Notes: generated from the letters alone by a model not told the origin. Shown: positions 55,045-64,000, numbered from the stretch's first letter. The stretch: 64,000 bases of DNA from Streptomyces sp. Act143 (GCF_003143935.1 NZ_QFRX01000001.1:7145514-7209513); one strand, 5' to 3'. Numbers and translations: made by a program.

Positions 55045-55854
55045 GTGCCAGAGGGGCACACGATCCACCGGTTGGCGGCCGACTACGCCGACCGCTTCTC
55101 CGGCACGGCGCCCCGCGTCACCAGCCCCCAGGGCAAGTTCTCCGACGCCGCCGCCCTCCTGGACGGCGCCGGACTCACCCGTACCGAAGCCCACGGCAAG
55201 CACCTCTTCCTGGGCTTCCGGGACACCGACTGGGTCCACATCCACCTCGGCCTCTTCGGCAAGGTGGCCTTCGGCGACGCCCCGGCGCCCCCGCCCACGG
55301 ACACCGTCCGCCTGCGGCTCGCGAACGCCACGTCGTACGTCGATCTGCGCGGCCCCACGACCTGCGCCCTCATCACGGACGCCGAGAAGGACGCGATACA
55401 CGAGCGCCTCGGCCCCGACCCGCTGCGCGCGGACGCCGACCCGCAGGCGGCGTACCGGCGGATCTCCCGCAGCCGTACGACGATCGCCGCGCTCCTGATG
55501 GACCAGAAGGTCATCGCCGGCGTCGGCAACGTCTACCGTGCCGAGGTCCTCTTCCGGCACGGCATCGACCCGTACCGGGCGGGGAAGGATGTCACCGCGC
55601 GGGAGTGGGACGCGATCTGGCGGGATCTCGTCGACCTCATGCGCGAGGGCGTGCGCAACAACCGCATCGACACCGTCCGCCCCGAGCACACCCCGGAGGC
55701 GATGGGCCGACCGCCCCGCGTCGACGACCACGGCGGCGAGGTGTACGTCTACCGCAGGGCCACCCTGCCCTGCCACATCTGTGGCGGCGAGATCCGCACC
55801 GCCGACCTCGCCGCCCGCAACCTCTTCTGGTGCCCGGGCTGCCAGACGGCCTGA
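55045..55854 (+). CDS. nei: Fpg/Nei-family DNA glycosylase
   Basis: This 269-residue base-excision repair enzyme begins MPEGHTIHR, exposing the catalytic proline P2 next to E3, and ends with a zinc finger C243-x2-C246-x16-C263-x2-C266 that inserts into DNA. The H2TH region contains LLMDQKVIAGVGNVYRAE. The PEGHT start is typical of Nei (endonuclease VIII) rather than PELP-type Fpg. The start is GTG after AAGGAA. A 36-bp repeat begins in its last codons. Confidence 0.92.
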   Translation: MPEGHTIHRLAADYADRFSGTAPRVTSPQGKFSDAAALLDGAGLTRTEAHGKHLFLGFRDTDWVHIHLGLFGKVAFGDAPAPPPTDTVRLRLANATSYVDLRGPTTCALITDAEKDAIHERLGPDPLRADADPQAAYRRISRSRTTIAALLMDQKVIAGVGNVYRAEVLFRHGIDPYRAGKDVTAREWDAIWRDLVDLMREGVRNNRIDTVRPEHTPEAMGRPPRVDDHGGEVYVYRRATLPCHICGGEIRTADLAARNLFWCPGCQTA

Positions 55855-55940
55855 GCCGCAGGCCCCCGTACCCGCTGTCAGACGGCCTGAGCCGCAGGCC
55901 CCCGCACCGGCTGTCAGACGGCCTGAGCCGCGGGCCCCGC
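55843..55940. repeat. 36-bp tandem repeat spanning the nei stop codon
   Basis: Units begin at 55843, 55879 and 55915, each starting CAGACGGCCTGAGCCGC. The first holds the last codons and TGA of nei, so the 3' end of the gene was amplified into the trailer. Confidence 0.92.
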
Positions 55941-55996
55941 GCCCGTACCGCCTGACGGCCGGGCAGCCGGCGCCACGGCGCCTCCGGCAGCCGCGC

Positions 55997-57238
55997 TCAG
56001 AAGCCGTGCGGCAACCAGGGGGCCACCGCCGACCCGAAGCCGACCGCCGCCTCCGTCAGCGCCCCCTGCCGCAGCTCCCGCACCCGCCCGGCGGCGCCCA
56101 GCGCGGCCAGGCTCACCCCGCCGAGATACGCGGCCCCCAACTCCCGTACGGACAGCGCCAGATCAGCCGCGTCCTCGGTCCGCTCGCAGGACGCCCCCTT
56201 CGCGTCCCCGCTGAGCCGCCAACGCCCCGTGTTCCAGGGGCAGAAGTCGTCCTGGACGTCGAACACCACGTCCACCGGCGCCTGATAGGTCCGCGCCTCC
56301 AGCGCGGCCCCCACGTCCACCAGCCGTACGTGCAGCGAGTCCCGCAGCCGCGGCTCGCACCGCCGCATGTCGGAGACCAGCTGCTGCCACACCTCGTCGA
56401 CCGGCCGCCCCCGCACGCTCACCTTCGACGTCAGGTCGATCCCGAACAGGAACCGCCAGAGCGCGGCATGCGTCGCCGCATCCAGCGCCTGCACGTCCCG
56501 CAGCACCACGGTCCCGTCGGGCCCGGCGGTCCCCCACTCCGGCTTCACATGGAAGCGCGCGTACCCGACGACTCCGCCGTCCCGCTCCGCGACCACGCAC
56601 TGCAGCGGAGAGGCGCCGTCCCGGTCGCTCGCGGGGTCGAGCATCCCGAGCCGCTCCCACCCGGGAAGCCGCGCCAGCATGCCCGGCCGCCCCGGCACCA
56701 GCCGCGCGTACACCGCCTCACAGGCGTCGAGCACCTCCGCCGGCTTCGCGTACCGCACCCGTACGTCATCGGTGCCGGGCGGCAGGGACAGCCGTACCCG
56801 GGTCGTATCGATCTCGGCGTTGACGTGGAAGGTCGCCGGCGCGTACCCGAACCGGCCGTAGATCGCCGGTTCGCTGGCGGTCAGGACGGCCAGCGGCCAG
56901 CCCCATTCCCGTACGTCGTCCAGCTGGCGCCGCATCATCGACGTCAGCACCCCGCGGCGCCGATGCGTCGCGGCCACACTGACCATCGTCACGCCCGCCG
57001 CCGGCACCGACGCACCGCCCGGCACGGTCAGCCGGAAGCTGAACGCCCCGGCCGTGCCCACGCACTCGTCCCCGTCCCAGGCGCCGAGGGAACGGTCGAG
57101 TTCGGTGAGCGAGTTCCACAGCTCCCGCTCCTCGGCCGCCTCCGCGACCCCGCCGAAGGCGCGGATCAGGTTGTCGTACCACTCGTCCCACTCGTCCCGC
57201 CGCAGCACCCGCAGGTCGGTCGCCAAGTCAGAAGCCAT
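55997..57238 (-). CDS. Eis-like GNAT acetyltransferase
   Basis: This 413-residue protein has two GNAT-like domains and a C-terminal sterol-carrier-like region, the Eis architecture. The acetyl-CoA site is VSVAATHRRRGVLTSMMRR in the N-terminal domain, SEPAIYGRFGYAP follows, and the chain ends PWLPHGF, whose terminal carboxylate is catalytic in Eis. Mycobacterial Eis acetylates aminoglycosides and lysines; no substrate is implied here. It is convergent with nei and divergent from the SpoIIE phosphatase. Confidence 0.9.
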   Translation of the reverse strand: MASDLATDLRVLRRDEWDEWYDNLIRAFGGVAEAAEERELWNSLTELDRSLGAWDGDECVGTAGAFSFRLTVPGGASVPAAGVTMVSVAATHRRRGVLTSMMRRQLDDVREWGWPLAVLTASEPAIYGRFGYAPATFHVNAEIDTTRVRLSLPPGTDDVRVRYAKPAEVLDACEAVYARLVPGRPGMLARLPGWERLGMLDPASDRDGASPLQCVVAERDGGVVGYARFHVKPEWGTAGPDGTVVLRDVQALDAATHAALWRFLFGIDLTSKVSVRGRPVDEVWQQLVSDMRRCEPRLRDSLHVRLVDVGAALEARTYQAPVDVVFDVQDDFCPWNTGRWRLSGDAKGASCERTEDAADLALSVRELGAAYLGGVSLAALGAAGRVRELRQGALTEAAVGFGSAVAPWLPHGF

Positions 57239-57400
57239 GGACCATGCCTACCAGGGCATTGCGGGACGAGCCAGGGAATTTCTCCTTGGTGGCGGCAAGG
57301 TGGCTTTCCGTGAAGTTCACTGTGAAGTTGAACCTCGGACGGGGGACAAGTGGGACCTCCCGTGCCAAGCAGCTGGTCCGATGGATAGGGTCCCGAACTA

Positions 57401-58588
57401 ATGGCAGCAGGACGAGAGCGGCGCGCGGAAGCCGACACGTTCACGGCCCGGTTGAAGATGCAGTGGCACCGGGCCCGCGTCGGCCTGCGCAGAAGCGCCG
57501 TGGACTACTTCCGCGGGGACGGCTCGGACTGGGTCGCGCTGGCCGGTCTGCTCCTCACCGTCCCGCTGATCGCCGCCACCACGCTGATGAACTCGGTGTG
57601 GTGCTCCCCGGCCGCGCTGGTCCTCCCGATCGTCGCGGGCGGGCTGCTGCTGCGCCCGGCGAGCCTGCTCGGCCTGTACGCGGCGGCGGCGACGGCACTG
57701 ATCGTGGAGTCGGTGCAGCTGGGCCCGTACACGGAAGGCCCCTCCCGGGTCACCCCCGGCATCGTCCTCGTCGTGGCCGCCTGCGGCTTCTTCGGCCTTC
57801 TGATCGCCCAGTTCCGCAGCCGGGTCGGCGTGCCCTGGCGGCGCGGCGGCACCATGCTGTTCGACCTGCGCGAACGCATCCGCGTCCAGAGCAAGCTGCC
57901 GAAACTCCCGCACGGCTGGCACCGTGAGATGGCGCTGCGCCCGGCGGGCGGCCAGTCCTTCTCCGGCGACTTCGTGGTGGCCGCCCGCACCAACGGCGGC
58001 CGCACCATGGAGGTCGTCCTGACGGACGTCTCGGGCAAGGGCATGGACGCCGGCAGCCGCGCCCTGCTCCTGTCCGGAGCCTTCGGCGGCCTCCTGGGCT
58101 CCCTGCCCCCGCACGCGTTCCTCCCCGCCGCCAACGGCTACCTCCTGCGCCAGGACTGGGACGAGGGCTTCGCGACCTCGATCCACCTGGTCCTGGACCT
58201 GGACTCCGGTGACTACGAGCTCTACTCCGCGGGCCACCCGCCGGGCCTCCAGCTCAGCGCGGGCAGCGGCCGCTGGGAGGAGAAGGCCGCGGAAGGCCCG
58301 CTCCTGGGCGTCTACGACGGTGCCCAGTTCGACCCCGTGAAGGGCTCCCTGCGCCCCGGCGACGTGCTGATGCTCTTCACGGACGGCCTGGTGGAAACCT
58401 CCGACCGGGACATCGTGGAAGGCATCGACCGCCTCACGGGCGAGGCCGACCGCTACGTGGCCGGCGGCTTCCACGGCGCCGCCTGGCACCTGATCGAGGC
58501 AGTGGCCAAGGACGTCAACGACGACCGCGCCCTCCTGCTGATCTGCCGGGAAGGCCCGACAGCCACGGCCCAGCCGGCACAGCCGTAG
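57401..58588 (+). CDS. Membrane PP2C/SpoIIE-type phosphatase
   Basis: This 395-residue protein has three hydrophobic spans in its N-terminal 145 residues (WVALAGLLLTVPLIAATTLM, LYAAAATALIVESVQL, GIVLVVAACGFFGLLIAQF) and a cytoplasmic SpoIIE catalytic domain (about 165-390) with metal-binding SGDFVVAA, LTDVSGKGMDA and FTDGLVE. Such phosphatases usually dephosphorylate anti-anti-sigma factors and so activate stress sigma factors; no partner gene is adjacent. There is no PAS or GAF sensor domain, so the membrane part must sense or localise. Confidence 0.9.
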   Translation: MAAGRERRAEADTFTARLKMQWHRARVGLRRSAVDYFRGDGSDWVALAGLLLTVPLIAATTLMNSVWCSPAALVLPIVAGGLLLRPASLLGLYAAAATALIVESVQLGPYTEGPSRVTPGIVLVVAACGFFGLLIAQFRSRVGVPWRRGGTMLFDLRERIRVQSKLPKLPHGWHREMALRPAGGQSFSGDFVVAARTNGGRTMEVVLTDVSGKGMDAGSRALLLSGAFGGLLGSLPPHAFLPAANGYLLRQDWDEGFATSIHLVLDLDSGDYELYSAGHPPGLQLSAGSGRWEEKAAEGPLLGVYDGAQFDPVKGSLRPGDVLMLFTDGLVETSDRDIVEGIDRLTGEADRYVAGGFHGAAWHLIEAVAKDVNDDRALLLICREGPTATAQPAQP

Positions 58589-58747
58589 CCCTGCGCGACT
58601 ACGCCTGTTGCTGTTGGCGTCGCCGTAACTGCGCCCAGTCGTGTCGCTGCGCCCACCCAGGCAGGCCCGCCCAGCCCACGCCAAGGTGGGGTTTTCCCCA
58701 GCCCGGATCCGCCAGCACCCCTCATCGCCCCGCACACCCCCGCTCCG

Positions 58748-58753
58748 TAGCGT
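58748..58753 (+). promoter_or_regulatory. -10 element of a probable leaderless promoter
   Basis: TAGCGT lies 7 nt before the ABC ATPase ATG at 58761, with no ribosome-binding site between. This spacing places the transcription start at the A of the ATG. Confidence 0.5.
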
Positions 58754-58760
58754 CAAGTAC

Positions 58761-59555
58761 ATGACCTCGGACCGGAAGAAATCCCCCATGCCCCCCACCT
58801 CGGTCGAATGGGCTGTCGAACTCCACGGAGTGCAGCGTCGCTACGGCCGTGGCCGCACCGCCGTCCACGCCCTGCGCGGCATCGACCTCACCCTTCCCCC
58901 GGGCACCTTCACCGCGGTCATGGGCCCCTCGGGCTCCGGCAAGTCCACCTTCCTCCAGTGCGCGGCCGGCCTCGACCGCCCCACCACCGGCAGCGTCCGC
59001 CTCGGCGGCACGGAGATCACCGGCATGAAGGAGAACAAGCTCACCGCCCTCCGCCGCACCCGCCTCGGTTTCGTCTTCCAGGCCTTCAACCTGCTCCCGT
59101 CCCTCACGGTCGAGCAGAATGTCGCCCTCCCCATGCGCCTCGCCGGCCACCGCCCCGACCGCCGGCGCACCGCCGAGGTCCTCGACCAGGTCGGTCTGGC
59201 CGACAAGGCCCGCCGCCGCCCCGGCCAGCTCTCCGGCGGCCAGCAGCAGCGCGTCGCCATCGCCCGCGCCCTCGTCACCCGCCCCGACGTGGTCTTCGCC
59301 GACGAACCGACCGGCGCCCTGGACACCACCACCGCGGCCGAGATCCTCGCCCTGCTCCGCGAGGCCGTCGACACCCAGCGCGCCACGGTCGTCATGGTCA
59401 CCCACGACCCCACGGCCGCGGCCTGGGCCGACCGCGTCCTGTTCCTGGCCGACGGCGAGCTCACCACCCACCTGGACCGCCCGACCCCGGACCAGATCGC
59501 CAACCGCATGAAGACCCTGACGGCCCGCCGGGACGGCGTGAAGGCGGCGGCGTGA
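58761..59555 (+). CDS. ABC transporter ATP-binding protein (LolD/MacB type)
   Basis: This 264-residue ATPase has Walker A GPSGSGKST near 55, Q-loop FVFQAFNLLPS, signature LSGGQQQR, Walker B VVFADEP with TGALDT and H-loop VMVTHD. The ATG at 58761 is preferred because a -10 element suggests leaderless translation. It is the energising subunit of the FtsX permease encoded next, whose start overlaps its stop. No PadR or other regulator is adjacent, unlike the exporter at 6842-8916. Confidence 0.92.
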   Translation: MTSDRKKSPMPPTSVEWAVELHGVQRRYGRGRTAVHALRGIDLTLPPGTFTAVMGPSGSGKSTFLQCAAGLDRPTTGSVRLGGTEITGMKENKLTALRRTRLGFVFQAFNLLPSLTVEQNVALPMRLAGHRPDRRRTAEVLDQVGLADKARRRPGQLSGGQQQRVAIARALVTRPDVVFADEPTGALDTTTAAEILALLREAVDTQRATVVMVTHDPTAAAWADRVLFLADGELTTHLDRPTPDQIANRMKTLTARRDGVKAAA

Positions 59556-61993
59556 TGCGCCCCAACGGCCTGGCCCGCGCCGCGATCCGATTCCGCCCGG
59601 CCGCGTTCGTCGGCACCTTCGTGGCCCTCGTCATGGCCGCCGCGATCGTCTCGGCCTGCGGCATCCTCCTGGAGACCGGCGTCCGCGCCGAGGTCCCGCC
59701 CGGCCGCTACGCCGGCGCCCCGGTCGTGGCCGCGGCCGACCAGGCGGCCCACTACGGCACGGGCGACAGCGCCGACAGCGAGCCCGTCCCCGACCGCGCC
59801 CGCCTCGACGCCGCCCTGGTGGCCAAGGCGGCCACCGCCCCCGGCGCCCGCACCGCCGTCCCCGACGTCACCTTCCCGGTCACCGGCCCGCACGGCCCCC
59901 TCACCGCCCACAACTGGTCCGCCACCGCCTTCACCGGCGAACAGCTCACCGCGGGCCACGCCCCGAACCCCGGCGAAGTGGTCCTCACCAAGGACAAGGA
60001 CCGGTCCGAGGTCGGCGACCAGGTCACCCTCACCACCCCCGACGGCCCGCACACCTACCGGGTCTCCGGCACGACCACGGGTACCGGCGTCTGGCTGGCC
60101 GACCCGGACGCCGTACGCGTCTCCGGGCACCCCGGCCGCATCGACGCCATCGCCGTGCTCCCGAAGCCCGGCGTCCCCACCGCCGCCCTGGCGGCCCAGG
60201 TCGACAAGGCCCTCGGCGGCCGGGCCGAGATCCACACCGGGGACGGCCGCGGCACCGTCGCGGACCCCACCCTCGACGAGGCCAAAGAGGTCCTCATCGG
60301 CATCGGCGGCTCCTTCGGCGGCGTCGCCACGGTGGTCGCGATCTTCACCGCGGCCGGCACCATCGCCCTGGCCGTCGGCCAGCGCGCCCGCGAGTTCGCC
60401 CTGCTGCGCGCCCTCGGCACCACCCCGCGCCAGATCCGCCGCACCATCGCCACCGAGACCCTCCTCGTGGCCCCCGTCGCGGGCGCCCTCGGCTGCCTGC
60501 CCGGCATGGCCCTGGCCGCCTGGTGGCTGGACCAGCTCCGCGACCGGGGCGCGGTCCCGGCCCCGGTCGACCTGGCCGTTTCCTGGATCCCCCTGGTCTC
60601 CGCGACCGGCGCCGTCCTCCTCACCGCCCTGCTCGCCGGTTACATGGCCGCCCACCGCAGTTCCCGCATCAAACCGGGCCAGGCGCTGAGCGAGGCGAGC
60701 GTGGAGCGGCTGCGCATCGGCTGGATCCGCACCCCGCTCGGCCTCGCCGCCGCGGCCGGCGGTTTCGTCTGCGCGGCCCTGTCCGCCTCCCTGACCGGCG
60801 AGGACGCGGCCAACGCTGCCCTCGGCATCGTCGTGCTGTTCATGCTCGCCGTGGGCCTGCTCGGCCCGCTGGTCGCCCGGGCCTGCGCGGCCCTGTTCGG
60901 CCTTCCGCTGCGCGGCGCGAGCGCCTCCGCCGTGCTGGCCGCCGCCAACTCCCGTACCAACGCCCGCCGTCTGGCCTCCGCGATCACCCCGATCGTGCTC
61001 GCGATGGCCTTCTCCTCGGTCCTGGTCTTCCTGCACACCAGCGAGGACCACGTCACCGCCCAGCAGCAGCGCGACGGCATCACCGCCGACCACATCGTCA
61101 CCGCCCCGGACGGCCCCGGCCTCGCCCCCGACGCGGTACGACGAGCCGAGGGCACCCCCGAAGTCACCGCCGCCGTCGGCCTGCTGAAGACCGCCGTACT
61201 CGTCCCCGGCTCGGCGGGCGCCCTGGAGCAGGCCACCGCCCAGGGCGTCACGGGCTCCGCACGCGACCTGGCCGCCGTACAGGATCTGGACGTCAAGGAC
61301 GGCCAACTGTCCCTGCAGCAGGGCGAGATCGCGATCGACGCGTCCCTCGCCGACACCGCGGACGTCAAGGTCGGCGACCGTCTCCACCTCCGCCTCCCCG
61401 ACGGCACGAAGGCCGCGCCGCGGGTCGTGGCGACGTACGGCCGCGGCCTGGGGCTCGCCCAAGTCACCCTGAGCCGTGCCGATCTCGCCACCCACGTCAC
61501 CTCCGCCTACGACACGGAACTGTGGACGAAAGGCGGTACCACGGCCGGTCTGAAGGCGCTCGGCACCGTCCAGGACCGTGACGGCTACACCACCGCCCGG
61601 TCCGTGGACCGCGAGCTCAACGCCTGGGCCAACAACCTCATGGCGGCCGTCCTCGGCGGCTTCGCGGCCGTCGCCGCCGTCAACACCCTGGTGATGACGG
61701 TCCTCGACCGCCGCCGTGAGCTCGGCACCCTCCGCCTCATCGGCTCCACCCGCCGCCAGGTGCTGCGGATGATCCGCTGGGAGGCCCTGCTGGTCGCCCT
61801 CGCCGGCATCGCCCTCGGCACCGCGATCGCCCTCGCCACGCTCGTGCCGATGATGAACGGGCTGACGGGGCAGGGGCCTTACATCCCGCCGCTGATGTAC
61901 GGCGCGTTCGCCGGGACGATCGTCGCGCTCGGCCTGACCGCGGCGACCCTTCCCGCCAAGGCGGCGCTCCGCGGGGAGACACTGGACGAGTGA
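59555..61993 (+). CDS. Large FtsX-like ABC permease
   Basis: This 812-residue membrane protein has two FtsX modules (about 240-400 and 650-812), two hydrophobic stretches in between and two extracellular domains (about 40-230 and 490-640), the arrangement of actinobacterial 8-10 span MacB-like exporters. The ATG at 59555 overlaps the ATPase stop (TGATG); GTG one codon earlier is an alternative. Its own stop overlaps the start of an HD-domain gene (GTGA). It is almost twice as long as the permease at 6842-8233. Substrate unknown. Confidence 0.9.
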   Translation: MRPNGLARAAIRFRPAAFVGTFVALVMAAAIVSACGILLETGVRAEVPPGRYAGAPVVAAADQAAHYGTGDSADSEPVPDRARLDAALVAKAATAPGARTAVPDVTFPVTGPHGPLTAHNWSATAFTGEQLTAGHAPNPGEVVLTKDKDRSEVGDQVTLTTPDGPHTYRVSGTTTGTGVWLADPDAVRVSGHPGRIDAIAVLPKPGVPTAALAAQVDKALGGRAEIHTGDGRGTVADPTLDEAKEVLIGIGGSFGGVATVVAIFTAAGTIALAVGQRAREFALLRALGTTPRQIRRTIATETLLVAPVAGALGCLPGMALAAWWLDQLRDRGAVPAPVDLAVSWIPLVSATGAVLLTALLAGYMAAHRSSRIKPGQALSEASVERLRIGWIRTPLGLAAAAGGFVCAALSASLTGEDAANAALGIVVLFMLAVGLLGPLVARACAALFGLPLRGASASAVLAAANSRTNARRLASAITPIVLAMAFSSVLVFLHTSEDHVTAQQQRDGITADHIVTAPDGPGLAPDAVRRAEGTPEVTAAVGLLKTAVLVPGSAGALEQATAQGVTGSARDLAAVQDLDVKDGQLSLQQGEIAIDASLADTADVKVGDRLHLRLPDGTKAAPRVVATYGRGLGLAQVTLSRADLATHVTSAYDTELWTKGGTTAGLKALGTVQDRDGYTTARSVDRELNAWANNLMAAVLGGFAAVAAVNTLVMTVLDRRRELGTLRLIGSTRRQVLRMIRWEALLVALAGIALGTAIALATLVPMMNGLTGQGPYIPPLMYGAFAGTIVALGLTAATLPAKAALRGETLDE

Positions 61994-62463
61994 CCGAACC
62001 ACTGACGCTCGCGCTCGCCGAGATCGAGGCCCTCGCCCGCACCGCCCACGAAGGGCAGACCGACAAGGCCGGACGCCCTTACGCCGAACACCTCCAGGCC
62101 GTCGCGGAGGGCGTCCGCGCGCGGGGCGGCGACGCCGAGCAGATCGCGGCGGCCTGGCTGCACGACGCCGTCGAGGACGACGCGCTCTCCGAGCGGTGGC
62201 TGGCGCAGGCGGCGCTGAGCCGTCGTACGAAGGACATCGTGCTCGCGCTCACCAAGCGCGCGGGGGAGCCGCCCGAGGCGTACGCCGCCCGCATCCTCGC
62301 CACGCCCGGCGCACTGCTGGTGAAGGAGGCGGACCTGGCCCACAACGCCGACCCGGCCCGCCTCGCGGCCCTGGACGAACCGACCCGGAAACGACTGACC
62401 GAGAAGTACACGCGGATGCGCACACTTCTCGGTCTCGTACGGGGTGAAGGGCAGCCGGCCTAG
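61990..62463 (+). CDS. HD-domain phosphohydrolase (RelA/SpoT-type HD fold)
   Basis: This 157-residue protein is a single HD domain: RPYAEHLQAVAEGVRARGGD, AWLHDAVEDD with the HD pair, and KEADLAHNADPARLAAL with the distal metal aspartate. It resembles the hydrolase half of SpoT and the small alarmone hydrolases (MESH1-like). A synthetase domain is absent. The GTG overlaps the permease stop by 4 nt, so it is made with the exporter. If it hydrolyses alarmones, it links exporter expression to the stringent response; a nucleotidase role is also possible. Confidence 0.82.
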   Translation: MTEPLTLALAEIEALARTAHEGQTDKAGRPYAEHLQAVAEGVRARGGDAEQIAAAWLHDAVEDDALSERWLAQAALSRRTKDIVLALTKRAGEPPEAYAARILATPGALLVKEADLAHNADPARLAALDEPTRKRLTEKYTRMRTLLGLVRGEGQPA

Positions 62464-62514
62464 CGCCCTCGCCCTAGACGGTCTCGCGGTCTGGCCCTCT
62501 GGCCGATTGGCGGT

Positions 62515-63699
62515 CTAGGCGGAGACCTTCTCGCGGCGCTCCTGCTGCTGCCGCTCCCGCTGCTGCCGCTCGCGCGCCAGTTCCGTGGCGTCCCGCTTGA
62601 AGGCCCACTCCATCCTCGGCTCCATCGCGAACCGGAAGACCCGCTGCACCGGCTTGGTGCACAGCGCGGTGACGACCGCGGCGGCGAGGACGGACACGAA
62701 GATCTCACCGGCCGGGCGGTGCAGCCAGGCGTGGTCGAACCAGCCCTGGTAGTCACCGGCCTTCACCAGGAAGCCGTGCAGCAGGTAGCCGTAGAGCGTG
62801 CCCGCGCCGAGCGCCGTGAACCACATCTTCCGGCGCGGCACCCAGGCGAAGAAGCAGGCGGTCAGCAGCAGCGAGCAGCCGAACATCGCGAGCACCATGA
62901 CCGGGCCGACCCACCACGGGGCGCCCAGGTCCTGGGCGGCGTCCCGGTGGTAGAACCACGCGGTGTTCATGCGCGGCACCGCCCACCAGCCCACGACGAG
63001 CGCCGCCGCGAACACGGGCAGGGCCAGGATGCGCATCCGCCAGGTGCGCACCATGTGGAAGTGCTCGGCCTTCATGCTCAGGCCGAGGACGAAGTAGGGC
63101 AGGAACTGAAGCACCCGCTGGAGGTCCAGGTCGTTGCCGATCGAGGGCGCCACGGACGCCAGCATGGCGATGCCGAGGGCGACGGGCAGCGGCCGGCGGA
63201 TCATCTTCAGGATCGGGGTGCACATCCGCCAGACGAACAACGCGCACAGGAACCAGGTCAGATACCAGGGGTCGAGCAGGCTGATGTCCTTGCCGGGTTC
63301 GTCGCCCACCGTGCGCGCGAAGAGCACGTACGCCGTCTCGAAGAGCACGTACGGCACCGCGACACCCGTGATCAGCCGCTTGAGCCGGTCGGGGCGCATG
63401 TCGAAACTGCGCGAGAAGAAGCCGGAGATGATGATGAACGCCGGCATGTGGAAGGAGTACACGACCGTGTACGCGCCCTCCAGGATGCGGCTGTCGCCCT
63501 TGAGCGGCTCCCAGGCGTGACCGACCGCGACGAGCACGATCGCCAGGTACTTGGCGTTGTCGAAGAACGCGTCGCGCTGCTTGCCCTGCGGCTGCTGCCG
63601 AGGCTTCTGCTGAGCGAGCGGTGAGCGCGGGCTCGGCACTCCGGGTGCCGACGACTGTGCCGGCGGGAGCGGCACTCGGGGCGAGGCGGCGTGGAACAT
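62515..63699 (-). CDS. Membrane acyltransferase (acyltransferase 3 / fucose-4-O-acetylase type)
   Basis: This 394-residue protein has ten predicted membrane helices and the family start YLAIVLVAVGHAWEPL with the conserved histidine, followed by YSFHMPAFIIISGFF with the Arg/His-rich loop. It probably O-acetylates a cell-surface polymer or exported metabolite. The C-terminal tail is charged and Gln/Arg-rich (RERQQRERQQQERREK), partly a low-complexity repeat. The ATG at 63697-63699 (FHAASPRVPL) is chosen; one 17 codons earlier lacks a ribosome-binding site. Confidence 0.85.
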   Translation of the reverse strand: MFHAASPRVPLPPAQSSAPGVPSPRSPLAQQKPRQQPQGKQRDAFFDNAKYLAIVLVAVGHAWEPLKGDSRILEGAYTVVYSFHMPAFIIISGFFSRSFDMRPDRLKRLITGVAVPYVLFETAYVLFARTVGDEPGKDISLLDPWYLTWFLCALFVWRMCTPILKMIRRPLPVALGIAMLASVAPSIGNDLDLQRVLQFLPYFVLGLSMKAEHFHMVRTWRMRILALPVFAAALVVGWWAVPRMNTAWFYHRDAAQDLGAPWWVGPVMVLAMFGCSLLLTACFFAWVPRRKMWFTALGAGTLYGYLLHGFLVKAGDYQGWFDHAWLHRPAGEIFVSVLAAAVVTALCTKPVQRVFRFAMEPRMEWAFKRDATELARERQQRERQQQERREKVSA

Positions 63700-64000
63700 C
63701 TGAGGGACCCTAGCGTTGTCTGTGCGATTTCGTAAAACCGGCCACGTCATTCCTGGTTATCGACTTCGAGTACCCGGTATATCGGCACCTCGCGTCATTC
63801 TGCACGTGACGGTGAACACAGCGAACTGACAGGCGTATCCGTCACCGCAAGGGGCGTCTTGGTGTGATTCATCCTGACTAAATAGGTCATAAGGCCAGCA
63901 GGCGACTCCGGTGGAATGTCCGCTTCCTCTGGGCCGGTTATGGCCGCCGTTCATTTTCGAATTACCTGCGAACGGGATGTGTGGAGACCGAAACGATCCG
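63700..64000. other. Intergenic region at the right edge, no gene supported
   Basis: Base composition here is visibly less GC-rich than in the genes (for example TGACTAAATAGGTCAT near 63868), so this is probably promoter DNA for the acyltransferase and for a gene outside the window. No family similarity was found in short frames here. Confidence 0.45.

Overview
The window is chromosomal DNA of a Streptomyces or a close relative. GC content is very high, third codon positions are nearly all G or C, GTG starts and 4-nt ATGA/GTGA overlaps are frequent, and the gene set is actinomycete: ROK/chitosan-oligosaccharide uptake, FeZn superoxide dismutase with a Nur-like box, a CGNR zinc-finger regulator, an HNH protein, an SpoIIE-type phosphatase and an Rv2466c-like thioredoxin-fold protein. 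No tRNA, rRNA, CRISPR array, insertion sequence, phage or large natural-product cluster was recognised. The gene order resembles the S. coelicolor SCO2625-SCO2661 neighbourhood as I remember it; this was not checked by alignment.

Layout. 1-4.6 kb: the csn sugar-uptake operon on the minus strand (csnR-csnE-csnF-csnG-csnH, the last cut by the window edge) with a ROK-type palindrome upstream of csnR. 4.8-9.5 kb: MscS-like channel, HNH protein, and a translationally coupled PadR/ABC-ATPase/FtsX-permease operon with a palindromic operator. 9.6-12.4 kb: a small repeat peptide coupled to malQ, then a small membrane protein. 12.4-16.8 kb: two divergent regulator/effector pairs, TetR with a FAD monooxygenase (separated by an unusual 14-bp-periodic repeat array) and MarR with an EamA exporter (separated by a perfect 18-bp palindrome), followed by a decayed second EamA gene. 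16.8-28 kb: pepN, a DUF1203 protein, asd, a large TerD-type protein, an ECF sigma factor with a membrane partner, and a large secreted subtilase. 28.2-35.3 kb: CGNR regulator, VOC protein, PPOX-type protein, Nudix hydrolase, Tat-exported phosphoesterase, secreted serine hydrolase and a DUF559-like protein. 35.5-39.2 kb: a second pepN, a DsbA-fold protein, a zinc-ribbon protein and a glycerophosphodiesterase tail. 39.2-45.6 kb: a carbohydrate module (two FGGY kinases, a hydroxyacid dehydrogenase, a DeoR regulator, a histidine phosphatase) containing a decayed ABC ATPase. 45.6-54.4 kb: methyltransferase, sodF, two APC permeases, bioY, an LPXTG-type surface protein and a Ser/Thr kinase. 54.5-64 kb: rpiB, a Nei/Fpg glycosylase, an Eis-like acetyltransferase, a PP2C/SpoIIE phosphatase, an ABC-FtsX exporter with a coupled HD-domain protein, and an acyltransferase.

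Three themes stand out. Many regulators sit beside readable palindromic operators (csnR, PadR, MarR, CGNR, Nur). Several genes are in decay beside intact relatives: the EamA remnant, the MsiK-like ATPase that has lost Walker B, and the phosphodiesterase tail. Short in-register tandem repeats (9-bp and 36-bp units) recur in and around coding regions; one interrupts a Walker A loop and two duplications span stop codons.
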